Assembly (NCBI RefSeq): GCF_010501095.1
Contig: NZ_QVMP01000026.1
Location: forward strand, 4,606-43,105
Origin: Dysgonomonas sp. 520
Lineage (GTDB): Bacteria; Bacteroidota; Bacteroidia; Bacteroidales; Dysgonomonadaceae
Direction of reading: 5' to 3'
DNA length: 38,500 bases
The notes beneath the pieces are model-generated. The model was not told where the DNA came from. It worked only from the letters and a program-made list of their open reading frames with translations, and searched no databases. Shown here one piece after another: positions 1-9,217 of the stretch (its first letter is position 1; every line of letters begins with the position of its first letter). The position numbers and the translations under genes were made by a program.

Positions 1-26
1 TCCTTTTGAGGCTTAGGTCAAAAGGA
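1..26. other. Inverted repeat / hairpin at window edge
   Basis: The arms TCCTTTTGA (1-9) and TCAAAAGGA (18-26) are perfect inverted complements around an 8-nt loop. There is no T-run on the visible side. The left context is outside the window, so it could be a terminator for a gene off the edge or part of a repeat. Confidence 0.35.
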
Positions 27-69
27 ATGCAAGCAATCTATCTGATTGCGCGCAGTGTATTATACAAAA

Positions 70-100
70 TAAAAGAACACTTTTAAACTACTGATTCGCA
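70..100. repeat. Solo terminus of the GTAGGGGCG-type repeat (family C)
   Basis: This stretch, which includes AAAGAACACTTTTAAACTA followed by CTGATTCGCA, matches the right terminus of the element at 25852-26075 and resembles the termini near 11258 and 37610. No matching left terminus or GTAGGGGCG core is visible here, so it is a fragment or the element is otherwise degraded. It abuts the stop codon of the GH3 remnant at 101-103. Confidence 0.6.
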
Positions 101-441
101 TTATCTGTTTACTACAATCGTTTTACGGGCATGAGGAAAAATGGTACATTCGTTCTGTAAAATACCTTGTATTCCTTCTGCTGCCGTTATAAAAGGAATC
201 CCCAGACGGGTTTTTGTGAGCATGTATTTTTCAGTTCATAGTACATGTCGGCACACTCCTGAGCTGTCATTCCCATTTCGTGAGTGCTTCCGTAGCTGTT
301 TCCGTTAAAAATCTTCTCAATTTCATCAGATTTTCCTGCAGCTTGGTTTTGCATCTGCTGAATTTTTTCTTTCAAGGTCATTCGTTTCAGCAGATCCTCT
401 ACCCTTCTCTCTATCGGTTGGTTTTTGTCTCTATATATCAT
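101..441 (-). pseudogene. GH3 family beta-glucosidase remnant (frameshifted and truncated)
   Basis: Reading leftward from the ATG at 441, the translation contains a run typical of the N-terminus of Bacteroidetes GH3 beta-glucosidases: YRDKNQPIERRVEDLL, then RMTLKEKIQQM. The first frame stops at 187-189. In another frame the GH3 sequence resumes at about position 210 as TRLGIPFITAAEGIQG and ILQNECTIFPH. One lost base in the AAAAA run near 210-215 would restore a single frame. Homology ends after FPHA, and the second frame stops at 101-103, next to a repeat terminus. GH3 enzymes are normally over 700 residues, so only about 110 remain. Upstream of the ATG the frame reads LCRQNED and then a stop, with no signal peptide, so the 5' end may also be damaged. 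In an intact form it would hydrolyse beta-linked glucosides in the periplasm. The identification rests on motif recall; the frameshift is directly visible. Confidence 0.75.
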
Positions 442-651
442 GTCTTCATTCTGCCGGCATAATCAAAATAAGTTTTGCTTCCGCTCCCGCTACTTAAAAC
501 GTTCGTATGAGATTTTAAGATTTTTACTTGTTAGCAAAAATATCGGAGAACGGGGTAATAGAAAAGATGAAACAAGTCAGAAAATAATAAAATCGAGGAA
601 TACTTGCATTTATGGGGTATGCTTTCGTCAAATGTGCAATTTTTTGACAAG

Positions 652-679
652 TTTGTTTTATTTTATTTATCTATTTTTG
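652..679 (+). promoter_or_regulatory. Candidate Bacteroidetes promoter of the HTCS gene
   Basis: TATTTTTG at 672-679 fits the Bacteroidetes -7 consensus TAnnTTTG. A TTTG lies at 652-655 with 16-nt spacing, shorter than the usual 19-21 nt. The start codon is 30 nt downstream of the -7 element. Confidence 0.45.
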
Positions 680-708
680 TCTTAATGCAATTCTCTTAAC
701 TAAAGCGC

Positions 709-3700
709 ATGTTTAAATACAGAATAAAAATATCACTCATAATTTTGTTGTTGTTTTCATCTGTTCTTGCAGTGGGGGAAAGCAGCGACAACTATTATTT
801 TACAACTATTTCGGGCGAATCGGGCTTATCGCAAAATAACGTGAAGTGCATTCTGCAAGATAGCTGGGGATTTATGTGGTTTGGAACCCGCAATCGCTTG
901 AACCGTTATGATGGCAAATCAATTAAGGTTTTCGACTGTAAGGATGTAATTGCAGATGTAGAAAATAATAATATCACCGCATTGTATGAAGATGCGGATA
1001 AAAAACTGTGGGTAGGCACTGACGAAGGCATTTATATCTACAATCCATTCAAGGAGTCTTTTTCTTTTTTCAATGAGGCAACAGCCGAGGGTAAAACCAT
1101 TTCCGGATGGATAGCCGATATACAATCCGACACATTCAATAATATCTGGATTGTAGTGCCCCGGCAAGGATTGTTTCGCTACAATTTTCAGGAAAAGAAA
1201 CTCTATTGCTATCGTTTCGGAAACAGCCTACCCCCCAACGAAGGAAAGCCACAAGCCATTTGTATAGAAGAAAACGGTAAGGTCTGGGTCGGAACAAACG
1301 GCGATGGGGTGTTTCTGTACAACAGGAGTTCCGATTCGTTTCAGCAATTGTTGGGAGACAAAGGCGACGATACTTTGCAGGGAGAGCATATTTATACAAT
1401 GTGCGATTATGGAGACGAAATTGTTGTCGGGATACATGAAGGAAAATTAAGAAAGCTGCACAAGCTGAAGAATACACTGTCGGATGTTGCGGCTCCTGAC
1501 GTTCACTATAAAATTATACGTCATGTTGTTCGTTTTGGTGCAGAACTTTGGGTGGCAACCGAGGCAGGAGTATATATTATCAACGAGTTGGAAAAAACCG
1601 TAGTGAATTTGCACGAAGACCCGATGTCTGATTTTTCATTGTCGGACAATATGACCGAACGGATATATCGTGACCGTGAAAACGGAATCTGGATTGCAAG
1701 CTATTTTGGCGGTGTAAATTATTTACCTCAAAGAAGAAGTGTTTTTGAACAATATGTACCTTTAAGCAGATCGAATTCTATAAATAGCAAACGCATCAGA
1801 GAATTGAAGGAGGATGAGTTGGGCAATATCTGGATAGGAACAGAAGATGGAGGACTCAACCTGCTGGACACGAAGAACGGAACGTTTAGCTATATGAAAC
1901 GTGCCGACAACTCAAGTCAGGATTACCGTAAAAGTTTAGGTCTTTCGGTTATTGGCAACAATCAAGTTTGGGTAGGTTTCTTCAAAAGCGGACTGGATGT
2001 CATAAACATACAAAACAAACAGTTGGCGCACTATTCCGCAGGTCAATTGGGACTCAACGAGGCTAGTATAACCGCAATCTTGGAAGACCATTCGGGCAAG
2101 ATATGGATAGGCAATGCCTGGGGTGTATTTGTTGCACAACGAGGGATGATGAAGTTTGAGCGGATAGATGAAATCGGTTCGACTTATGTGTACGACCTTT
2201 TCGAAGATTCGGATGGCATGATTTGGATCGCAAGCATGGGAATGGGCGTTTACATGTACAACCCTCAAAACGAATCGGTAAAGCACTTTACACACAATGG
2301 TAAAGATACCGGCAGTTTAAGTTCCAATGCTGTGAGTAGCATAATGGAAGACAGCAAAGGATATATCTGGTTTTCGACCGATCGGGGGGGAATTTGCCGA
2401 TACGATAAGAAAACAGGACATTTTACATCATATTCAATAAAAGAAGGCTTGCCCGACGATGTGGCATATAAGATATTGGAAGACAGGAAACAAAACTTGT
2501 GGTTTGGAACAAACAAGGGTTTGATTAAATTTGACCCGACAACAGGAAAAGTTCTTCGGATATATACGAAAAATGACGGATTACCGGGGAATCAGTTCAA
2601 TTATAAATCGGCATTGAAGACTCGTTCAGGGAAATTTTATTTTGGGGGGTTAGACGGGCTCATAGCATTTAACCCTGATAATTTTCGGGGCAATGATTAT
2701 ATGCCGCCTGTCTATATAACAAAGCTGACTTCGTTCAATAAAGAAATTGATGTTGAAACTTCTAATTCTCCTCTGACAGAAAGTATTATCCATACAAAAA
2801 AGCTGGTATTGAAGCATAACCTGTCGAATATTGGGTTCGATTTTTCGGCTCTGAGTTATGTATCGCCCTCGGCAAATCAATATGCGTATAAGATGGAAGG
2901 ACTAGACGATGATTGGACTTATACAACTCACAATCAGAGTGCTTCTTACGCAAAACTCCCTCCGGGCAAGTATCTTTTTAGGGTAAAGGCATCCAATAAC
3001 GATGGAATATGGAATGAAGATGGCGCGGAAATAGAAATAGAGGTGTTGCCTCCTTGGTGGCAAACAAGTATTGCATACATCATTTATCTGGTGGCAACAT
3101 TGTTCCTCATTTTCTTTGCGATACGTTGGTTTTTAAAGAAAAAGGAAAAGCAAAACGCCGAGCAAAGGCATCTGTTCGAAATAGAAAAAGAGAAAGAGTT
3201 ATATAACTCGAAATTAGATTTTTTCACCAATATAGCTCATGAAATCAGAACCCCGCTTTCTTTGATTAACGGACCTTTGGAATCGTTGTCGGAAATGAAT
3301 ATCAACGATGCGGAAGTTAATAAAAACCTGAGCATTATGGGGCGCAATACGGAAAAACTACTGAATCTGGTCAATCAATTGCTGGATTTCAGGAAAGTAG
3401 ACAGCAATAACCTTGCGTTAGTCCTTTCCGGGCAGAATATATCTTCCCTTGTGAAAGATGTGGTGATGGAGTTTGAGCCGGTGGCATCAAAAAACAAAAA
3501 AAATCTTCGGTTACATCTTGCCGAAAATGAGGTGCAGGCTTCGGTAGACAGGAGCGAATTCTTGAAAATTATGAATAACCTGCTGTCGAATGCGGTGAAA
3601 TATTCGGAGCAGAATATAGATGTATACTTGTCTGCGGATGCAGAATGTTTTGTAATTTCAGTTCAGAGCGATGGTGAACTTATCCCCGAAAATCAGCGGG

Positions 3701-4710
3701 AAAAAATATTCGAACCATTTTATCAATTAAGTAAGGACAAGGATTCTCCTTCGGGTTCGGGAATCGGGTTGTCATTGGTTCGCTCGTTGGTTGAGTTGCA
3801 TAATGGGCAAATATATCTCGAAACCAATGCAGGGATCAATAACTTTCTATTGAAATTTCCATTGACGCAACAAAATGCTGTTAAGGCATTGCCTGATAAA
3901 GATTTAATATGCGAAGAAGAGGCCGTTCAACAAAAAGGAAATGGTCTGGAGTCGGTGCTTTTGGTTGAGGATAACCCTGAAATGCTTACATTCATAGCCG
4001 ACAGGTTGAAAGGCGTGTTTGCCATAGAAACGGCATCGAACGGGAGTGAAGCGTTAGCCGTTTTACAGGAAAAAAACGTAGATATAATAGTGAGCGACGT
4101 AATGATGCCGGATATGGATGGTTACGAACTGAGTCGCCGGTTGAAGCAAAATATAGAGTACAGCCATATCCCTATTGTTTTGCTCACAGCCAAAAACGAT
4201 TTGAACAGTAAGATACAAGGTTTGGAATCGGGGGCGGAAGCGTATATAGAAAAACCTTTTTCTACCAATTACCTAATTTCTCAACTGACAACCTTGTTGA
4301 ATAACCGGAGGCGCGAACGGGAGTCTTTCATACATAAGCCTTTTATTCCGGTGCAGCAAATTGGGATAAACAAAGCCGACGAGAAGTTCATGGAACGGAT
4401 TATTGACATTATCAACGAGAATATAACGGAAACCGACTTTACCATTGATCGTATAGCCGAGGCCGTATTCATGAGCCGATCGAGCCTGAACCGGAAGATC
4501 AAAGCCATTACAGGCCTGACACCGACAGATTTTATCCGGTTGATACGCCTCAGGAAAGCTGCCGAACTGCTTCAAAATGGAGAATACAGAATCGGCGAAA
4601 TATGCTACATGGTTGGTTTCAGTTCGTCGTCCTATTTTATCCGCTTGTTCCAAAAACAATTTGGAATGACTCCGCGCGAGTTTGCGAAACAGCAACAAGA
4701 AAGAAAATAG
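709..4710 (+). CDS. Hybrid two-component system sensor histidine kinase/response regulator (HTCS)
   Basis: This 1333-residue protein is a one-polypeptide glycan sensor and transcription regulator of the Bacteroidetes HTCS class. A signal peptide (about 1-24) is followed by many Reg_prop beta-propeller repeats (W-F/V/I-G-T-x-G type, for example IWIGTEDGGLNLLD) to about residue 650. A Y_Y_Y domain (about 690-780) and one transmembrane helix (788-812) come next. The cytoplasmic part has a HisKA box with H844 in AHEIRTP, a HATPase domain with a G-x-G box (GSGSGIGLSLV), a receiver domain with D1088, phospho-acceptor D1130 and K1182, and an AraC-type double HTH (about 1227-1328). All expected modules look intact. 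Such proteins normally bind an oligosaccharide in the periplasm and activate a neighbouring polysaccharide utilisation locus. Here the only carbohydrate gene next door is the broken GH3 on the opposite strand, so its regulon is not visible. The stop codon directly abuts the stop of the convergent Imm11-like gene. Confidence 0.95.
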   Translation: MFKYRIKISLIILLLFSSVLAVGESSDNYYFTTISGESGLSQNNVKCILQDSWGFMWFGTRNRLNRYDGKSIKVFDCKDVIADVENNNITALYEDADKKLWVGTDEGIYIYNPFKESFSFFNEATAEGKTISGWIADIQSDTFNNIWIVVPRQGLFRYNFQEKKLYCYRFGNSLPPNEGKPQAICIEENGKVWVGTNGDGVFLYNRSSDSFQQLLGDKGDDTLQGEHIYTMCDYGDEIVVGIHEGKLRKLHKLKNTLSDVAAPDVHYKIIRHVVRFGAELWVATEAGVYIINELEKTVVNLHEDPMSDFSLSDNMTERIYRDRENGIWIASYFGGVNYLPQRRSVFEQYVPLSRSNSINSKRIRELKEDELGNIWIGTEDGGLNLLDTKNGTFSYMKRADNSSQDYRKSLGLSVIGNNQVWVGFFKSGLDVINIQNKQLAHYSAGQLGLNEASITAILEDHSGKIWIGNAWGVFVAQRGMMKFERIDEIGSTYVYDLFEDSDGMIWIASMGMGVYMYNPQNESVKHFTHNGKDTGSLSSNAVSSIMEDSKGYIWFSTDRGGICRYDKKTGHFTSYSIKEGLPDDVAYKILEDRKQNLWFGTNKGLIKFDPTTGKVLRIYTKNDGLPGNQFNYKSALKTRSGKFYFGGLDGLIAFNPDNFRGNDYMPPVYITKLTSFNKEIDVETSNSPLTESIIHTKKLVLKHNLSNIGFDFSALSYVSPSANQYAYKMEGLDDDWTYTTHNQSASYAKLPPGKYLFRVKASNNDGIWNEDGAEIEIEVLPPWWQTSIAYIIYLVATLFLIFFAIRWFLKKKEKQNAEQRHLFEIEKEKELYNSKLDFFTNIAHEIRTPLSLINGPLESLSEMNINDAEVNKNLSIMGRNTEKLLNLVNQLLDFRKVDSNNLALVLSGQNISSLVKDVVMEFEPVASKNKKNLRLHLAENEVQASVDRSEFLKIMNNLLSNAVKYSEQNIDVYLSADAECFVISVQSDGELIPENQREKIFEPFYQLSKDKDSPSGSGIGLSLVRSLVELHNGQIYLETNAGINNFLLKFPLTQQNAVKALPDKDLICEEEAVQQKGNGLESVLLVEDNPEMLTFIADRLKGVFAIETASNGSEALAVLQEKNVDIIVSDVMMPDMDGYELSRRLKQNIEYSHIPIVLLTAKNDLNSKIQGLESGAEAYIEKPFSTNYLISQLTTLLNNRRRERESFIHKPFIPVQQIGINKADEKFMERIIDIINENITETDFTIDRIAEAVFMSRSSLNRKIKAITGLTPTDFIRLIRLRKAAELLQNGEYRIGEICYMVGFSSSSYFIRLFQKQFGMTPREFAKQQQERK

Positions 4711-5325
4711 TTATAACCTGGATCGGTCATTATCGCTCCAACCTTCAACGGGAACAAATCTTACACCGACAGGGTTCAGAGGCATAATAGCGTCAACCAG
4801 TGACTTATGATAGAGTTGAATACGGCTGGTTTCTTCGGTTGTGAAGAGCAACCTTTCGTTGAGAGGAATTGCTGCAATACTTCTCGAATCGAGGTAGATT
4901 CTCCCGATTTTGTCCCATCGGTCGGTGAAACTGTTTAATGTATAGATTGAATTTTCGCCGTCGAAAATAGATTTCCAGTTGTATGAATGAACTATAAAAT
5001 AATCGTCAAATTGTTCGCCCTTATCGCTATTGATAACGGCTGGAATAAATTGAACACCCTCTATGTTCATGGTACTTAATACATCAACGATTCTTTTCGA
5101 GAAAACGGTTTGAGGCAGAGAATAACAATCGGCAACAACGGGGTTGTCAGGAATGGAAAGCCCATAACGTAACGGAAGTGGTTTGTCTATTGCAAGAGGT
5201 TCTTTTTTCGACAGAAATTTCAAAGCCATGCGGTTCTTGTCGTTACCGTTTGTCAGCGTGGGAATATTCTCTCCGGCACCTGCCTGAATGATAAAATAGT
5301 CGTATTCTAATCCTCCGTATTCCAT
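4711..5325 (-). CDS. Imm11-family (DUF1629-like) protein, putative orphan immunity protein
   Basis: This 204-residue cytoplasmic protein has no signal peptide or TM segment. It carries the family pattern YDYFIVHS-like (here DDYFIVHSYNWKSIFD near residues 106-121), then an LDSRSIAAIPLNERLLFTTEE stretch and a C-terminal VDAIMPLNPVGVRFVPVEGW segment. These resemble Imm11/DUF1629 proteins, which occur in polymorphic-toxin immunity loci and are predicted to neutralise secreted nuclease or other toxins. No toxin, VgrG, Rhs or T6SS gene lies nearby, so it is an orphan copy or has another role. It is convergent with the HTCS gene with no gap, and its upstream region faces valS with 165 bp between the two starts. 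The family call comes from motif recall and the function is inference. Confidence 0.7.
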   Translation of the reverse strand: MEYGGLEYDYFIIQAGAGENIPTLTNGNDKNRMALKFLSKKEPLAIDKPLPLRYGLSIPDNPVVADCYSLPQTVFSKRIVDVLSTMNIEGVQFIPAVINSDKGEQFDDYFIVHSYNWKSIFDGENSIYTLNSFTDRWDKIGRIYLDSRSIAAIPLNERLLFTTEETSRIQLYHKSLVDAIMPLNPVGVRFVPVEGWSDNDRSRL

Positions 5326-5453
5326 ATTTTTTGGTCTAAATTATTTTTTGTTTGTACTAGCTATCTTTCGCACAAAATTATGTATATTTTTTGGGACTTA
5401 TCATCATTTGGGGAAAGAGAATGTTAAAACATACAATAATCCAAACAATTTTG

Positions 5454-5461
5454 TAATTTTG
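5454..5461 (+). promoter_or_regulatory. Candidate -7 element upstream of valS
   Basis: TAATTTTG matches TAnnTTTG and lies 29 nt before the valS ATG. I see no good TTTG -33 box at the expected distance. Confidence 0.45.
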
Positions 5462-5490
5462 TCTCCACTAATTTTTTATTAACAAAGAAT

Positions 5491-8106
5491 ATGGAAATAG
5501 CAAGCAAGTACAACCCGGCAGAGGTTGAAGACAAATGGTATCAGTATTGGTTAAATCGAAGATTCTTTCATTCCGAACCCGATAACCGTGAGCCATTCAC
5601 CGTCGTCATTCCACCACCCAACGTTACGGGGGTGTTGCACATGGGGCATATGCTGAATAACACCATTCAGGATATACTTGTACGCCGTGCCCGTATGACG
5701 GGTAAGAATGCTTGCTGGGTTCCCGGAACAGACCACGCTTCCATTGCTACGGAAGCAAAGGTTGTTGCCAAATTGGCTTCGGAAGGAATTAACAAAAATG
5801 ACCTGACCAGAGAAGAATTCTTGAAACATGCCTGGGATTGGACAGACAAGCATGGAGGAATAATCTTACAGCAGCTTCGCAAACTTGGTGCATCGTGCGA
5901 CTGGGATCGCACCTGCTTCACAATGGACGAAAAACGCTCGGAGAGTGTGTTCAAAGTATTTACAGACCTTTACAACAAGGGGATGATATACCGTGGCGTG
6001 CGCATGGTGAACTGGGACCCTCAGGCAAAGACAGCATTGTCTGACGAAGAGGTTTTTCATAAAGAAGAGCATGGTAAATTATACTACCTCAGATACAAAA
6101 TAGAAGGAGAAGATGGCTATGCGGTAATAGCCACCACCCGTCCCGAAACCATTTTCGGTGATGTGGCTGTGTGCATTAATCCAAATAACCCTAAAACAGC
6201 ATCTCTGAAAGGGAAAAAAGTGATTGTGCCAATCGTAGACCGTGTAGTGCCAATCATTGAAGACGATTACGTGGATATGGAATTCGGAACAGGTTACCTG
6301 AAAGTAACTCCTGCTCACGACGTAAACGACTATGTGCTTGGCGAAAAATATAATCTGGAGGCAATTGATATATTCAATGATAATGGAACCCTCAACGCAC
6401 ATGGCTTGCAATATGAAGGAATGGACAGGTTTGCCGTTCGCAAGCAAATAGAGAAAGACCTTGAGGCTGCCGGATTGATGGAGAAAACCGAACCTTATAC
6501 TAACAAGGTGGGATACTCGGAACGGACAGATGTGCCCATTGAACCCAAACTATCCATGCAGTGGTTTCTGAAAATGGAAAATATTGCCCGTCCTGCACTA
6601 GAGGCAGTGATGGACGATACCATCAAGTTCTATCCTGCCAAATATAAGAATACCTATCGCCATTGGATGGAAAATATAAAAGACTGGTGCATCAGCCGCC
6701 AATTGTGGTGGGGTCATCAGATTCCGGCCTATTATCTGCCGGAGGGGGGATATGTAGTTGCCGAAACCCCCGAAAAGGCTCTGCTAGAGGCCCGAAAGAA
6801 AAACCCCGGACTGAATGCAGAAGACTTGCGTCGTGACGAAGATTGCCTCGACACATGGTTTTCTTCGTGGCTATGGCCAATATCAGTATTTGACGGTATC
6901 AACGAGCCCGACAATAAGGATATGCAATACTACTATCCGACCAACGATCTGGTTACAGCACCGGAAATCATATTTTTCTGGGTTGCCCGTATGATTATGG
7001 CAGGATACGAATACACAAAAGAACCTTGTTTCCGCAACGTATATTTTACGGGTATTGTGCGTGACAAGTTGGGACGGAAAATGTCTAAATCGTTGGGCAA
7101 CTCTCCCGACCCTATCGAATTGATGGATAAATATGGAGCCGACGGCGTACGTATGGGAATGTTGCTGACTTCGCCTGCCGGAAATGATTTGCCTTTCGAC
7201 GAATCTTTGTGCGAACAAGGACGAAACTTCAATAATAAAATATGGAACGCTTTTCGCCTGATAAAAGGGTGGGAAGTAGACGACAATATCCCTCAACCCG
7301 AATCGTCTGCTATTGCTACCAAATGGTTTGCAAACATACTGTCCAAAACAGTTGCCGAGATGGACGAGTCGTTCAACAAATACCGTTTGTCGGAAGCATT
7401 GATGAGCGCCTACAAATTGTTTTGGGACGAGTTTTCTTCGTGGTATCTGGAAATGATCAAACCTGCCTATCAGCAGCCAATTGATGCCGTTACGTATAAA
7501 GCCACTCTTGTTTTTTTTGATTCACTTCTCCGTATACTGCATCCATTTATGCCATTCATCACGGAAGAACTGTGGCAGGCACTGGAAGAAAGAAAAGAGG
7601 GCGAAAGTATTATGATTTCCGATATGCCTAAAGTGGCTGTCATGGACGAAAGTTATCTCTCGGCATTTGACAAGATAAAGGAGATTATTGCGGGAATACG
7701 TACTATTCGCTTGCAAAAGAATATTCCGAACAAAGAAACGCTCGATCTTGATGTGATTGGGGCATTTGATATGGCATTTTGTCCTGTGATTCAGAAATTG
7801 TGTAACATCGGGCAAGTTCAGGAGGTTGCCGAAAAACCTGCTGCAGCTTCGTCTTTCTTGGTTGGAACAACGGAGTTTGCCGTTCCTCTGGGAAATAATA
7901 TAAATGTAGGGGAGGAGATCGCCAAATTGGAAGAAGAACTGAAATACACAGAAGGCTTCCTTAATTCGGTGATGAAAAAACTAAGCAACGAAAAATTTGT
8001 TGCCAATGCCAATCCGCAAGTCGTGGAAAATGAACGAAAAAAACAAGCTGATGCCGAAAGCAGAATCAAAATTCTGCAAGAAAGCATTGCCGGTTTGAAA
8101 AAATAA
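5491..8106 (+). CDS. valS: Valine--tRNA ligase
   Basis: This is an 871-residue class I aminoacyl-tRNA synthetase that charges tRNA-Val in the cytoplasm. The Rossmann-fold ATP-binding motif is [12 protein letters not shown], with HMGH at residues 50-53 as the HIGH signature. The class Ia editing (CP1) domain contains [11 protein letters not shown]. The second signature KMSKS is at 530-534, preceded by an FFWVARM segment. An anticodon-binding domain follows, and a C-terminal coiled-coil arm (about 805-870, rich in E and K) matches the ValRS tRNA-binding tail. The length and domain order are normal. The start is the ATG at 5491, preceded by an AT-rich leader with no strong Shine-Dalgarno, as is usual in Bacteroidetes. 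It appears to be monocistronic, with a repeat element immediately downstream. Confidence 0.98.
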   Translation: MEIASKYNPAEVEDKWYQYWLNRRFFHSEPDNREPFTVVIPPPNVTGVLHMGHMLNNTIQDILVRRARMTGKNACWVPGTDHASIATEAKVVAKLASEGINKNDLTREEFLKHAWDWTDKHGGIILQQLRKLGASCDWDRTCFTMDEKRSESVFKVFTDLYNKGMIYRGVRMVNWDPQAKTALSDEEVFHKEEHGKLYYLRYKIEGEDGYAVIATTRPETIFGDVAVCINPNNPKTASLKGKKVIVPIVDRVVPIIEDDYVDMEFGTGYLKVTPAHDVNDYVLGEKYNLEAIDIFNDNGTLNAHGLQYEGMDRFAVRKQIEKDLEAAGLMEKTEPYTNKVGYSERTDVPIEPKLSMQWFLKMENIARPALEAVMDDTIKFYPAKYKNTYRHWMENIKDWCISRQLWWGHQIPAYYLPEGGYVVAETPEKALLEARKKNPGLNAEDLRRDEDCLDTWFSSWLWPISVFDGINEPDNKDMQYYYPTNDLVTAPEIIFFWVARMIMAGYEYTKEPCFRNVYFTGIVRDKLGRKMSKSLGNSPDPIELMDKYGADGVRMGMLLTSPAGNDLPFDESLCEQGRNFNNKIWNAFRLIKGWEVDDNIPQPESSAIATKWFANILSKTVAEMDESFNKYRLSEALMSAYKLFWDEFSSWYLEMIKPAYQQPIDAVTYKATLVFFDSLLRILHPFMPFITEELWQALEERKEGESIMISDMPKVAVMDESYLSAFDKIKEIIAGIRTIRLQKNIPNKETLDLDVIGAFDMAFCPVIQKLCNIGQVQEVAEKPAAASSFLVGTTEFAVPLGNNINVGEEIAKLEEELKYTEGFLNSVMKKLSNEKFVANANPQVVENERKKQADAESRIKILQESIAGLKK

Positions 8107-8134
8107 TGTTTCGGGCAAGAAACGCAGAAAAGCT

Positions 8135-8275
8135 GTGTGTCAAAAGTAAGATTACACTATCAAAGTGTTACTCATTCTTGTCATTCTGAGTGCAACGAAG
8201 AATCTGCACTCTATAGAACAGATCCTTCACTCTGTTCAGGATGACAAAAAATACTAAAATTTACTTCTGGCACAT
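8135..8275. repeat. MITE-like repeat, family A copy 1, with internal GTCATTCTGAG palindrome
   Basis: The left end TGTGTCAAAAGTAAG and right end TTACTTCTGGCACA form imperfect terminal inverted repeats. The interior shares AGATTACACTATCAAAGTGT with the copy at 37403-37581. The core (about 8179-8247) is an inverted repeat, GTCATTCTGAG...AGGATGAC, that could fold as a hairpin downstream of valS. It has no coding capacity. Confidence 0.75.
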
Positions 8276-8298
8276 CCTTTTTCGTATTAAATTAAGGA

Positions 8299-9060
8299 TT
8301 ATTGTTTTTCGGTCAGATATTTCCAAAAACGTTTGGGCATGTGCTGTCGTTGCAGTCGTGGGTTTATCCGTTCCTTGATGGTCATCGAGTTGAAGTAACC
8401 TTTCCACAATTCCTGAAAGAGTTTTTCGTCTTCCGCCATCAGATTCTCATCCAGTTTACCGCTCAAAAGATGCTCATCATTTTCCAGAGTAATCTCCTGA
8501 ACGCTATGCAGATCGTAATAATAACCGTATTTGCGTTTCAGGTCATATATCACCCACTTCTGATCTGAAAAGCGATCTGCAAAATGATCTATCGCAAGTG
8601 GCAAAGCATTGAAAATGGGCGAAATGGGAGCGAAAAATATATCATCGGCTGCTTTCTGAAAACGAATGAACATGCGGAGGTAATGACCTTCGTGAGCCAC
8701 CTTGCGAGCAATTTGATGGACGGTCAAAACATCTTCGTCGCCAAAGTTGGTTTCTATTGAACGGGGCGAATCTATGGTTTTCCGTATATACCTGAAAAGC
8801 AGTTCGTCACTGCCCTCTTCTTCCGACAGCCACGTATGAGTGAGCATATTGCAGGCTTGCTTTGTCATTTTCTTTTCAAGGGCAGTCCACACGCGTGCGG
8901 CTCTGTCCTCTTGGGTAATGACGGTATAGCTTTCTTCCATAAACATCGGTGCAATTTCTCCCTCACCCAGAATACGGTCGGGAAAAGTCTTGCGGCTATA
9001 TGCGTCGAAAACGGCAGTCAACAAGCCTTCAAATGTTTTGTCATAAAAGAAAACCAGCAT
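8299..9060 (-). CDS. TIGR03915-family putative DNA metabolism/repair protein
   Basis: This 253-residue soluble protein begins MLVFFYDKTFEGLLTAVFDAY, the hallmark start of the TIGR03915 (DUF4130) family. It continues with VHQIARKVAHEGHYLRMFIRFQ and a C-terminal NPRLQRQHMPKRFWKYLTE segment. The family is almost always encoded beside a TIGR03916 radical-SAM protein, as here (9218-10483, same strand, upstream). In some bacteria the domain is fused to a uracil-DNA-glycosylase-like domain, which is the basis for the DNA repair/modification label. No biochemical activity is established to my knowledge. The conserved KVAHEGHYLRMFIRF and RQHMPKRFWK stretches look like good candidates for nucleic-acid or metal contacts, which is my inference. 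It is separated from the radical-SAM gene by 157 bp that contains a possible 30-codon ORF. Confidence 0.9.
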   Translation of the reverse strand: MLVFFYDKTFEGLLTAVFDAYSRKTFPDRILGEGEIAPMFMEESYTVITQEDRAARVWTALEKKMTKQACNMLTHTWLSEEEGSDELLFRYIRKTIDSPRSIETNFGDEDVLTVHQIARKVAHEGHYLRMFIRFQKAADDIFFAPISPIFNALPLAIDHFADRFSDQKWVIYDLKRKYGYYYDLHSVQEITLENDEHLLSGKLDENLMAEDEKLFQELWKGYFNSMTIKERINPRLQRQHMPKRFWKYLTEKQ

Positions 9061-9113
9061 ATTTAAATTTTATTTCTTCGATTCCAATTTCAATGAATAA
9101 TTTTTCATGTCGT

Positions 9114-9206
9114 TTAAAGAAAATCACCTCCGTCAACAGTCCTTTTTTCGTCCGAATCATTCTTATCCTCGATTGGCAGTTCTAGTGTTTTATCAAGTGG
9201 TTTCAT
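9114..9206 (-). CDS. Possible 30-residue acidic small protein between the radical-SAM and TIGR03915 genes
   Basis: An ATG at 9206 starts 11 nt after the radical-SAM stop and opens 30 codons. The translation begins MKPLDKTLELPIEDKNDSDE and ends TVDGGDFL at a TAA (9114-9116). The product would be hydrophilic and acidic, with no Cys, signal or TM segment. There is no clear ribosome-binding site. Its position inside an otherwise tight two-gene operon and its reasonable composition make it worth listing, but an ORF this short can occur by chance. No homologue is recognised. Confidence 0.3.
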   Translation of the reverse strand: MKPLDKTLELPIEDKNDSDEKRTVDGGDFL

Positions 9207-9217
9207 AAAGTTCCGGC

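Noticed and set aside
8135-8275. Repeat clusters as a CRISPR array
   Set aside because: Copies are dispersed over kilobases and differ in their ends. No regular repeat-spacer spacing or cas gene is present.
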